From: Caldifarciminota bacterium
GTDB lineage: Bacteria; Hydrothermota; 32-111; QNBC01
Assembly (NCBI GenBank): GCA_023132105.1
Contig: JAGLYS010000164.1
Span: forward strand, 1 to 5,095
Direction of reading: 5' to 3'
DNA length: 5,095 nt
In this document: positions 1 through 5,095 of the stretch, piece after piece
Position numbering within the stretch: the first letter of the stretch is position 1
Layout of the letters: each line of letters starts with the position of its first letter
Notes under the pieces: model-generated
The model's database searches: none
Seen by the model: only the letters and a program-made list of their open reading frames with translations
Told to the model about the DNA's origin: nothing
Program-made: the position numbers and the translations under genes

Positions 1-1430
1 CTGTTTTTAGTGCTGATGATAGTTTTAAAAGCCATATAGATGACACATTAATCGCGGGATGTGGATTGAGTCATAAAAATGTAGTAGATATGGTGATAGA
101 AAATGGCCCACGGGTTGTTGAAGAACTTCTTAATTTAGGCGTAAATTTCTCTGAAAATAATGGGCAACTAGATCTTGGCAGGGAGGGGGGGCACTCAAAG
201 AATAGGATTGTACACACTAAGGATTATACAGGATTTGAAATTGAACAGAAGCTTCTCAATAGGATCAAGAATAGTGACAATATTCGAATATTTGAAAATC
301 ATATGGCACTGGATTTGATTATAAATAATAATGGAATATGTATTGGTGTAAAATCCCTTGATAGAGAGAATGGTAATATAGATCATTATATTGCAAAAAT
401 TGTACTTCTTGCCTCAGGTGGGGGAGCCAGAATTTATAAATTTACGACGAATCCGACTATTGCAACGGGAGATGGTATTGCTATGTCTTACTTAAAGGGA
501 GCTTCCGTTGGTAATATGGAGTTTGTACAGTTTCATCCAACTAGTCTTTATGAAAAAAAACCTATTTCTGAAAAATCATTTTTAATATCTGAAGCAATTA
601 GAGGAGCTGGTGCTATTTTAAGAACACCCGATGGAAGAGAATTTATGAGTAAATACCATAAAAAGGCAAGTTTAGCTCCGAGAGATGTTGTTGCAAGATC
701 TATAGATAAAGAGATGAGAATGAATAAATATCAGTATGCATTATTAGATCTTGCAAACATTTCCAGGTGTCAGGTAGAGGAAAATTTTCCAAATATTATG
801 AATGAATGTAAGAAAAGAGATATTGACATTCCTTATGATATGATTCCTGTGGTTCCTGCTGCACATTATCTATGTGGAGGTGTAAAGTCAAACCTTATGG
901 GTAAGACCGACATAGAAGGTTTATATGTCGCAGGTGAGGTCGCTTTTACAGGTTTGCATGGGGCAAATAGACTGGCAAGTAATTCTCTTCTTGAAGCATT
1001 GGTTTTTGCTGAAAATGTGTATAAAGAATCTGTTAATAAACTTGATAAAGAGGTGAAATTTAGTTATAATAGAGATGAAATTATGAAATTGGTATTTATT
1101 GATGATAGTATGGTTGAAGGATATAGAGTAAAGATTAGAGATACAATGTGGAATATGGTAGGTATTGTAAGAAATAATGATAGATTGTTTAAAGCAGAGG
1201 GTATTATAGATGATATATATATGAGTATTTTAGATATGATTAATGATGGAAAGATTAGTAGCCGGTTATTTGAGGTTAGGAATATGGCTATTACATCATT
1301 ACTTGTAATTAGATCTTCTATAGCAAGAAAGGAATCAAGAGGACTAAATTTCAATGAGGATTATCCGGATATTGATAATGATAACTATAAAAATGATACA
1401 ATTATAAAAAGGAGGAATAGTGAAAAATAA
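1..1430 (+). CDS. nadB: L-aspartate oxidase NadB, 5' end cut off by the window edge
   Basis: NadB is the FAD flavoenzyme that oxidises L-aspartate to iminoaspartate, the first step of de novo NAD synthesis, handing its product to quinolinate synthase NadA in the cytoplasm. The frame is open from base 3, giving 475 visible residues; the family is usually about 510-540, so roughly 50-60 residues carrying the GxGxxG FAD-binding start are missing upstream. The first visible residues (VFSADDSFKSHIDDTL) already match the NadB segment after the FAD motif, so the TTG at 66 is not the true start. Further family marks are REGGHS and RIVH near 180-210, ASGGG at 412-426, TTNP..ATGDGIA at 445-482, EFVQFHPTSL at 520-549, PRDVVARS at 678-701 and GEVAFTGLHGANRLASNSLLE around 934-993. 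The REGGHS motif favours NadB over succinate dehydrogenase or fumarate reductase flavoproteins. The last 11 bases overlap hpf. Confidence 0.95.
   Translation, partial: VFSADDSFKSHIDDTLIAGCGLSHKNVVDMVIENGPRVVEELLNLGVNFSENNGQLDLGREGGHSKNRIVHTKDYTGFEIEQKLLNRIKNSDNIRIFENHMALDLIINNNGICIGVKSLDRENGNIDHYIAKIVLLASGGGARIYKFTTNPTIATGDGIAMSYLKGASVGNMEFVQFHPTSLYEKKPISEKSFLISEAIRGAGAILRTPDGREFMSKYHKKASLAPRDVVARSIDKEMRMNKYQYALLDLANISRCQVEENFPNIMNECKKRDIDIPYDMIPVVPAAHYLCGGVKSNLMGKTDIEGLYVAGEVAFTGLHGANRLASNSLLEALVFAENVYKESVNKLDKEVKFSYNRDEIMKLVFIDDSMVEGYRVKIRDTMWNMVGIVRNNDRLFKAEGIIDDIYMSILDMINDGKISSRLFEVRNMAITSLLVIRSSIARKESRGLNFNEDYPDIDNDNYKNDTIIKRRNSEK
1410..1415 (+). promoter_or_regulatory. Ribosome binding site for hpf
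   Basis: A perfect AGGAGG lies inside the last codons of nadB, 4 bases before the GTG at 1420. It supports GTG as the hpf start; the next in-frame ATG is far downstream and would remove the first beta strand and helix of the domain. Confidence 0.8.
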
Positions 1431-1725
1431 ACTGGAACTAACAGCAAGACATTTTGATTTAACTGATAATATAAGAGATTTTGTAGAGAAGAAATTAAAG
1501 AAATTTGATAAACATAATAAGTATATAATAAATATGAGAATGATATTAGAGCAAGAGAGTAATAGAAATCATGTAGAATTAACAATTAAAACAAGAGATA
1601 CGATATTTTCCAGTAAGGATGAAGGATATGATCTTTATATTTCTATTGATAATGTTGTAGATAAGATGCAGAGTCAATTATTTAAACATCGTGAGCTTTT
1701 TGAGACAAGGAGAAAGTCCGGTTAA
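1420..1725 (+). CDS. hpf: Short ribosome hibernation promoting factor (HPF/YfiA family)
   Basis: This 101-residue cytoplasmic protein matches the HPF/RaiA family, which binds in the decoding channel of the 30S subunit and inactivates ribosomes in stationary phase or starvation. Family features are the opening beta strand and ARHFDLTDNIRDFVEKKL (residues 9-26), which corresponds to the usual G-R-H/N-x-x-x-T-x-x-L-R-x-Y-V pattern, then the second strand MRMILEQE, HVELTIKTRD and the long final helix starting YDLYISIDNVVDKMQSQL. It has only the single N-terminal domain; the C-terminal dimerisation domain of long HPF is absent, so 100S formation, if it occurs, would need the short-form mechanism. 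The GTG start is set by AGGAGG at 1410. The gene overlaps nadB by 11 bases and ends one base before the hprK ATG, so coupled translation is likely. An hpf-hprK neighbourhood is familiar from proteobacterial rpoN-hpf-ptsN-hprK clusters; ptsN is missing here. Confidence 0.92.
   Translation: MKNKLELTARHFDLTDNIRDFVEKKLKKFDKHNKYIINMRMILEQESNRNHVELTIKTRDTIFSSKDEGYDLYISIDNVVDKMQSQLFKHRELFETRRKSG
1707..1712 (+). promoter_or_regulatory. Probable ribosome binding site for hprK
   Basis: AAGGAG within the end of hpf precedes the ATG at 1727 by 14 bases, which is longer than usual. It lies downstream of the alternative GTG at 1691 and so cannot serve that start. Because the hpf stop is one base from the ATG, termination-reinitiation may matter more than this site. 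Confidence 0.5.
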
Positions 1726-1726
1726 T

Positions 1727-2722
1727 ATGACTGAATCGATTATTCAAAAGGAAATCACAGTTGGTGAATTATTCGAAAGAAAAAAAGATGATTTTGGTTT
1801 ACAATCCCTTACCGGTGAAGTTGGGTTTGGAAACAAGATTGTTTCTCCGGATGTTAACCGCCCAGGTTTAATCCTTACCGGTTTCAAAAATTATTTCTTA
1901 TATCAAAGAATTCAAATTGTAGGGCAAACTGAATACTCATATCTTAATACATTATCTATAACAAAAAAAAGAAAAGCAATAAGAGATCTAATCTCGTTTA
2001 AAATACCTGTAATAATAATTACAAAAGGATTGGATTTTGAAAATTATTTTATTAGGATTGCCAAGAAAAATAAAATTCCGATTTTAATTACAAAAGAACT
2101 TACTACAAACTTTATTCATAAGATAACTATGTTTCTTAATAGTCAACTTGCTCCTGAGATGATCCTACACGGTTCACTTGTAGATGTTTATGGAATAGGC
2201 GTTTTAATAAGAGGTGAAAGTGGTATTGGGAAAAGTGAACTTGCTCTTGATCTGGTGGAAAGGGGGCATAGGATAGTTTCAGATGATATAGTCTCTATTA
2301 GAAGGAGAAGTCAGGAAATATTAATGGGTTCAGGACTTAAAGACAGAGAATCATTACAACATTTTATGGAAATTAGAGGTGTTGGAATTATAGATTTAGC
2401 CAGGATATTTGGCATAAGAGGTATAAGACTTCATAAGAGAGTTGAAATTCAAATAGATCTTGTCAAATGGAGAAAAAACATTGATTATGAAAGGGCAGGA
2501 TTAACTCAGGATATGATAGGTATTTTAGGTGTGAAGATCCCACATGTAGTTATTCCTCTTGTTACCGGTAAAAATGTATCAGTAATTGTAGAAGTGGTTG
2601 CACTTAATCATCAGTTAAAATTAATCGGTATCGATGCGGCACAAATATTTGATTTAAAGCTAATAAATCTAATGAAGAGAGAGGGGCAAAAACTTGCTAA
2701 CCTTGATGAAGATATGGAATAG
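1727..2722 (+). CDS. hprK: HPr kinase/phosphorylase HprK
   Basis: HprK phosphorylates the phosphocarrier HPr on Ser46 and reverses this by phosphorolysis, linking carbon and phosphate status to PTS function and gene control. The protein is 331 residues, slightly longer than the 310-320 typical of Firmicutes. Residues 1-130 form the N-terminal domain (ITVGELFE at 10-17; NRPGLILTGF at 44-53). The catalytic domain follows: HG at 148-149, Walker A GESGIGKS at 163-170, the acidic pair SDD at 185-187, the HprK signature MEIRGVGIIDL at 214-224, and the C-terminal IPLVTGKNVSVIVEVVALNHQLK at 276-298. The last motif usually reads PxxPGRN, so the Arg is Lys282 here. The ATG at 1727 was preferred to an in-frame GTG at 1691 that has no ribosome binding site and would overlap hpf by 35 bases. 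The gene overlaps the next one by 29 bases. HPr itself and other PTS genes are not in the window. Confidence 0.95.
   Translation: MTESIIQKEITVGELFERKKDDFGLQSLTGEVGFGNKIVSPDVNRPGLILTGFKNYFLYQRIQIVGQTEYSYLNTLSITKKRKAIRDLISFKIPVIIITKGLDFENYFIRIAKKNKIPILITKELTTNFIHKITMFLNSQLAPEMILHGSLVDVYGIGVLIRGESGIGKSELALDLVERGHRIVSDDIVSIRRRSQEILMGSGLKDRESLQHFMEIRGVGIIDLARIFGIRGIRLHKRVEIQIDLVKWRKNIDYERAGLTQDMIGILGVKIPHVVIPLVTGKNVSVIVEVVALNHQLKLIGIDAAQIFDLKLINLMKREGQKLANLDEDME
2681..2686 (+). promoter_or_regulatory. Ribosome binding site for the receptor-like gene, favouring a TTG start
   Basis: GAGGGG inside the end of hprK lies 7 bases before the TTG at 2694, ideal spacing. The ATG at 2706 is 19 bases from it, too far for this site. 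This supports TTG, though an ATG start would only remove four residues. Confidence 0.55.
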
Positions 2723-3980
2723 AATCTGGCAGTTTATTCTTATTTTATCCTTATGTATATTTTTCTTTCTGTTATATAAGTCTTATTATAATGAAAAAAA
2801 TATCAGGAACAAAACTGATATTGAGAAGGCAAATTTTTTTGTTAAACAGATAAAATTAAATATTGATGGATCTTTACAAGTTCCTGATTATATTATCAAG
2901 TATTTAGTTAATAATTCGCAATTTAATCAGATAATAGTATTGGATTCCAATAGTGCGGAGTTGTATTCTGTTACTAAAGGATATGCAGACACATCGATGA
3001 TTAATAAATTTATAAATATACAAGATGATAGTATTATTGTTTATAAAGGAAAAGTATTATCAATAATCCCAATATTTGATAGTGATTTGAATAAAATACT
3101 TGTAGGTAAAGTAATCTTAACAATGAAGGGGGGTAAGCAAATATCCTTTATCAATTATCTCTTAGGAGATAGGTATACTTTGATTGTTTATATCGTATTA
3201 TTTGTTTTATTACTTTTATTTCGACCTGGACACATAAGGTATATCGAGCCCGAGAAGGAGAAAATCGAACCGGAAATAATTGTTAAATATATACCTAATC
3301 AGGAAATTGCTGATAAATATCGTATAGAATATGATGAAAAAAAGAAAAACCTTGATGAGAAATTAATCTATATAAAAGAGCAAATATTTAATAAGTTAAA
3401 TAGTATTGAGATAGCGATTTCCAAAGATTTGTCTGCTACCGACCAAGTCGATTTAGGTAATTATAAAAAGCATATAAGTGAGATAATTGAAAATATAAAT
3501 AATTCATTGGAGAGTAAGGACAATAAAGCACTGTCATTATCAAAGAAGGTAACAAATAACAATAATAAATTAATATATGCTTTCAGTAAAATCGAGTATT
3601 TTGCAAATCGTCTTAGAATATTTTCCTATAATGCTATGATTATGGCTAACAAAATGGGGAAAGAGGGGAATGCATTTAAAATATTGGCAGACGAGATATC
3701 CAGATTATCAGATAGTTTATATTTATTTCATAAAGACCTGTTAGGTTTGATTAAAGAGAATGATTTGGAGATAGATAATATTGAAAGCGGTTTCATCAGA
3801 AGCGCTATTGCAGAACTTAGCTTATATATATTGGAAGCCATTAGTAAGGTAGAATCTGAATATTTAACTGATTATGAAAAATTAAGAGATATGTCGGAAA
3901 TCAAGATTGAAAAGTATTCATTGGAATTTACAAACATTAAAGAGAATTTTAAAAATTATATTACGGATATATTTAGCTAA
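2694..3980 (+). CDS. Two-helix membrane protein with a divergent MCP-like signalling hairpin
   Basis: I do not recognise this 428-residue protein as a named gene. Seen directly: a hydrophobic helix at 12-28; an extracytoplasmic region at about 29-160 whose second half (IVYKGKVLSIIPIFDSD...KILVGKVIL, about 115-142) resembles the end of Cache/PDC-type sensor domains; a second helix at 161-176; a proline- and glutamate-rich linker at 177-205 that does not look like HAMP; then mostly helical, charged sequence to the end. Residues 304-341 align without gaps to the MCP tip: NAMIMANKMGKEGNAF (313-328) against the family's NAAVEAARAGEQGRGF, then ILADEISRLSDS matching VVADEVRxLAxxS. The sequence before and after the tip is of similar length (about 110 residues each), as in an antiparallel MCP hairpin. 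Canonical contact residues are mostly changed, with no obvious methylation sites and no C-terminal CheR-docking pentapeptide. It overlaps hprK by 29 bases and mglA by 8. Likely role is envelope sensing or scaffolding; true chemotaxis is doubtful. Existence as a gene is near certain, the MCP relationship less so. Confidence 0.85.
   Translation: MLTLMKIWNRIWQFILILSLCIFFFLLYKSYYNEKNIRNKTDIEKANFFVKQIKLNIDGSLQVPDYIIKYLVNNSQFNQIIVLDSNSAELYSVTKGYADTSMINKFINIQDDSIIVYKGKVLSIIPIFDSDLNKILVGKVILTMKGGKQISFINYLLGDRYTLIVYIVLFVLLLLFRPGHIRYIEPEKEKIEPEIIVKYIPNQEIADKYRIEYDEKKKNLDEKLIYIKEQIFNKLNSIEIAISKDLSATDQVDLGNYKKHISEIIENINNSLESKDNKALSLSKKVTNNNNKLIYAFSKIEYFANRLRIFSYNAMIMANKMGKEGNAFKILADEISRLSDSLYLFHKDLLGLIKENDLEIDNIESGFIRSAIAELSLYILEAISKVESEYLTDYEKLRDMSEIKIEKYSLEFTNIKENFKNYITDIFS
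3591..3719 (+). other. Degenerate MCP hairpin-tip motif (residues 300-342)
   Basis: Set against E. coli Tsr, the invariant Asn381, Ile377, Gly390, Gly393, Phe396, Ala400, Glu402 and Leu406 are kept. Phe373 becomes Asn, Leu380 becomes Tyr, Glu385 becomes Met, Arg388 becomes Lys and Glu391 becomes Lys. The conserved spacing without any gap argues for descent from an MCP domain; the changed positions are those that pack receptor trimers or bind CheA/CheW. The alignment was made by eye. Confidence 0.65.
3973..3980. other. Palindromic convergent stop-codon overlap
   Basis: The 8 bases TTAGCTAA are their own reverse complement. Read forward they give AGC TAA, the last Ser and stop of the receptor-like gene; read in reverse they give AGC TAA, the last Ser and stop of mglA. 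No terminator hairpin separates the two transcription units, so each transcript probably runs into the other as antisense RNA. Confidence 0.95.
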
Positions 3981-4551
3981 GATTCCTGATAACGAGTTTA
4001 CTTATTGCTTTTAGTGTTTCAAAAACACCAATTCCCTGAATCGCTACGGATTCAAAAGATGGTAATTTCGGGGGGTTTAAGACTCTTTCAAGTTCATCGA
4101 CGGTTGATATATTTGGTAAATCTCTTTTATTATATTGTAAAACCACAGGCACGGTTGATAGATTTATATTATATTCCTGAAGGTTTTCAAGCATATTCTG
4201 CAATGAATCTATATTATCTTCAAACCTTTCTACCTGCGAATCTGCTACGAAAACGATACCATCAACACTTTTTAATATTAATTTTCTAGAGGCATTATAA
4301 TATACCTGACCTGGTACGGTATAAAGATGAAATCGAGTCTTGAAACCTCTGATGTTTCCTAAATTGACTGGTAAAAAATCGAAGAAAAGTGTTCTATCCA
4401 ATTCGGTAGCAAGGCTGATAAGATTACCTTTTGCATTAGGGGAGATTTTCGAATATATATATTTTATATTTGTGGTTTTCCCGCCCAAACCAGGTCCGTA
4501 GTATACTATTTTACAGCTTATTTCTCTTGATGCATAATTTATAAGAGACAA
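3973..4551 (-). CDS. mglA: MglA-type small Ras-like GTPase
   Basis: This 192-residue cytoplasmic GTPase matches MglA, which in its GTP form marks the leading cell pole in Myxococcus xanthus and controls motility; family members in other phyla act in polarity or less defined processes. The sequence is co-linear with M. xanthus MglA: P-loop GPGLGGKT at 19-26, DRT at 52-54 containing the arginine-finger equivalent Arg53, switch II TVPGQVYY at 78-85 with Thr78 and the catalytic Gln82, base-recognition NKRD at 141-144, and a G5-like stretch AIQGIGV at 170-176. Cys in the M. xanthus P-loop (GPGLCGKT) is Gly here, as in many homologues. All residues needed for binding and hydrolysis appear present. 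The start is TTG, chosen because GGAGG lies 6 bases upstream and the resulting N-terminus (MSLINYASREI) matches the family. It follows mglB by 14 bases in one operon and its stop overlaps the convergent gene. Confidence 0.95.
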   Translation of the reverse strand: MSLINYASREISCKIVYYGPGLGGKTTNIKYIYSKISPNAKGNLISLATELDRTLFFDFLPVNLGNIRGFKTRFHLYTVPGQVYYNASRKLILKSVDGIVFVADSQVERFEDNIDSLQNMLENLQEYNINLSTVPVVLQYNKRDLPNISTVDELERVLNPPKLPSFESVAIQGIGVFETLKAISKLVIRNLS

Positions 4552-4557
4552 ATTTGT

Positions 4558-4562
4558 CCTCC
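4558..4562 (-). promoter_or_regulatory. Ribosome binding site for mglA
   Basis: GGAGG on the minus strand lies in the 14-base gap after mglB and 6 bases before the TTG at 4551. The strong site and good spacing support the non-ATG start. Confidence 0.85.
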
Positions 4563-4565
4563 GAT

Positions 4566-5054
4566 CTATTTGAAAAGTTCATCCAATTCATTCTCTGCTT
4601 GTTCTTTAAAATCTGTATCAAGACCAATTACATTGTTAGCTTTATTAGAGTCGATTTTTTCCATAATATCAAGTATGATAGCATTCAGTTCATCTGTTGC
4701 ATGTTTAATACGAACACGAACTAAGCCAAGACTTGTTCGTGAGTCGAATATTACTACTAATATTACCTTATTTGCAATTAGTTGGATATAAAGATTCTGG
4801 TTTTCACCTTGATGAAAAAGAGTATTAAAGTTACTCTCTCCTACAAGCTTTGCCAATTGGCTTGTTGCTGCAAAATCAGCAGCAGAAAGGGATGCAAAAG
4901 AGGTTGTATCGATTTGTGATATATTACCCGTACTTGTAATCAATTGTCCTGCCTTATCTATCAATAAAACAGCTATTGCATTTGTCATTTTAAGCAATTT
5001 TGTTATGGTTTCATTTATTGCCCAAAAATCATTTTCAAAAATCTGAAAAGACAA
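4566..5054 (-). CDS. mglB: MglB-type Roadblock/LC7 domain protein
   Basis: This 162-residue protein matches the Roadblock/LC7 proteins encoded beside MglA. In M. xanthus, MglB dimers act as the GTPase-activating protein that confines MglA-GTP to one pole. Family marks are ENDFWAINETITKLL (residues 7-21), AVLLIDKAGQLIT (28-40), IDTTSFASLSAADFAATSQLAKLVGE (48-73), the strand pair around LYIQLIANKVILVVIFD (88-104) and SLGLVRVRIKHATDEL (108-123). After the domain comes a tail of about 30 residues (132-162) that is polar and ends acidic (EQAENELDELFK). Start choice: TTG at 5054 follows GAGAGGTG at 5065-5058 with normal spacing and gives the usual short N-terminus before the first helix. An in-frame GTG at 5060 is part of that ribosome binding site and so is unlikely. 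It is the first gene of an mglB-mglA operon. Confidence 0.92.
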   Translation of the reverse strand: MSFQIFENDFWAINETITKLLKMTNAIAVLLIDKAGQLITSTGNISQIDTTSFASLSAADFAATSQLAKLVGESNFNTLFHQGENQNLYIQLIANKVILVVIFDSRTSLGLVRVRIKHATDELNAIILDIMEKIDSNKANNVIGLDTDFKEQAENELDELFK

Positions 5055-5057
5055 GCA

Positions 5058-5065
5058 CACCTCTC
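5058..5065 (-). promoter_or_regulatory. Ribosome binding site for mglB
   Basis: GAGAGGTG on the minus strand matches the consensus AGGAGGTG with mismatches only near its start. The core GAGG ends 5 bases before the TTG at 5054. The GTG at 5060 overlaps it, which decides the start. Confidence 0.65.
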
Positions 5066-5075
5066 ACTAAATAAT

Positions 5076-5087
5076 ATTATAATTATA
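5076..5087 (-). promoter_or_regulatory. Candidate promoter -10 region for mglBA, two abutting TATAAT boxes
   Basis: On the minus strand TATAAT occurs at 5087-5082 and again at 5081-5076. Initiation from either would give a leader of roughly 15-25 bases before the TTG at 5054. The matching -35 region would fall at or beyond the window edge, so the promoter cannot be confirmed, and exact TATAAT matches arise by chance in sequence this AT-rich. Confidence 0.4.
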
Positions 5088-5095
5088 AATAACCC

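Noticed and set aside
66..68. TTG at 66 as the start of nadB
   Set aside because: The frame is open to the window edge and bases 3-65 already encode conserved NadB sequence, so the real start lies upstream.
195..386. Minus-strand open frame of 63 codons within nadB
   Set aside because: It lies wholly over a conserved region of nadB, has no recognisable domain and is what AT-rich antisense sequence gives by chance.
1064..1585. Two minus-strand open frames (1064-1354 and 1385-1585) rich in Ile, Leu, Ser and Tyr
   Set aside because: Their hydrophobic look comes from reverse reading of Asn/Lys/Asp-rich codons in nadB and hpf, not from real membrane proteins.
1691..1726. Upstream GTG start for hprK adding 12 residues
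   Set aside because: No ribosome binding site precedes it, it would overlap hpf by 35 bases, and the added residues do not resemble HprK N-termini.
2694..3980. Calling the receptor-like gene a histidine kinase or ordinary chemoreceptor
   Set aside because: There is no H-box or kinase ATP-binding motif, and the MCP tip is too altered, with no HAMP or methylation sites seen, to call it a standard chemoreceptor.
3960..4000. Bidirectional terminator at the convergent junction
   Set aside because: The only symmetry is the 8-base TTAGCTAA without a loop or a GC-rich stem, so it would not make a stable hairpin.
4005..4289. Plus-strand open frame of 94 codons across mglA
   Set aside because: It is antisense to a highly conserved GTPase and shows no family resemblance.
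4570..4791. Plus-strand open frame of 73 codons across mglB
   Set aside because: It is antisense to the conserved Roadblock gene; the Ser-rich composition is a shadow of it.
5058..5060. GTG start for mglB
   Set aside because: It is part of the GAGAGGTG ribosome binding site; the TTG two codons later has proper spacing and fits the family.

Overview
The window is a compact, AT-rich bacterial segment with six protein genes and almost no non-coding DNA. There are two gene blocks that converge tail to tail. I found no RNA gene, mobile element, CRISPR array, long repeat or clear hairpin terminator, and no gene-free stretch over 300 bases. The only clearly non-coding parts are the 14-base gap between the two minus-strand genes and the roughly 40 bases at the right edge.

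Plus strand (1-3980): the 3' nine-tenths of nadB (L-aspartate oxidase, NAD synthesis), then hpf (short ribosome hibernation factor), then hprK (HPr kinase/phosphorylase), then an unnamed two-helix membrane protein. These are packed with an overlap, a 1-base gap and another overlap, so they look like one translationally coupled operon. The last protein is the most interesting object here. It has an N-terminal membrane anchor, a small extracytoplasmic domain of about 130 residues, a second membrane helix and a long helical cytoplasmic part. The centre of that cytoplasmic part aligns without gaps to the hairpin tip of methyl-accepting chemotaxis proteins (MCPs), but most of the residues that contact CheA and CheW are replaced.

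Minus strand (5054-3973): mglB (Roadblock/LC7) followed by mglA (small Ras-like GTPase), the classic GTPase/GAP pair that sets cell polarity in Myxococcus and occurs in many other phyla. A candidate promoter with two abutting TATAAT boxes lies at the right edge.

Two details stand out. The MglA and receptor-like genes end inside the same 8-base palindrome, TTAGCTAA, so both proteins finish with Ser-stop from opposite strands. Four of the five visible start codons appear to be GTG or TTG.

The organism is Gram-negative-like rather than a classic Firmicute: short HPF, hprK next to hpf as in many proteobacteria and deep-branching phyla, and MglA/MglB. The low GC, the heavy use of TTG/GTG starts and the gene content would suit a little-studied lineage, for example a candidate phylum related to WOR-3 or Cloacimonadota, or a deltaproteobacterial or Deferribacteres-like group. 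I cannot fix the phylum from sequence reading alone. Functionally, the plus-strand block mixes NAD synthesis, ribosome dormancy, carbon or phosphate signalling and an envelope sensor. That is compatible with nutrient-status control, but the link is inference.
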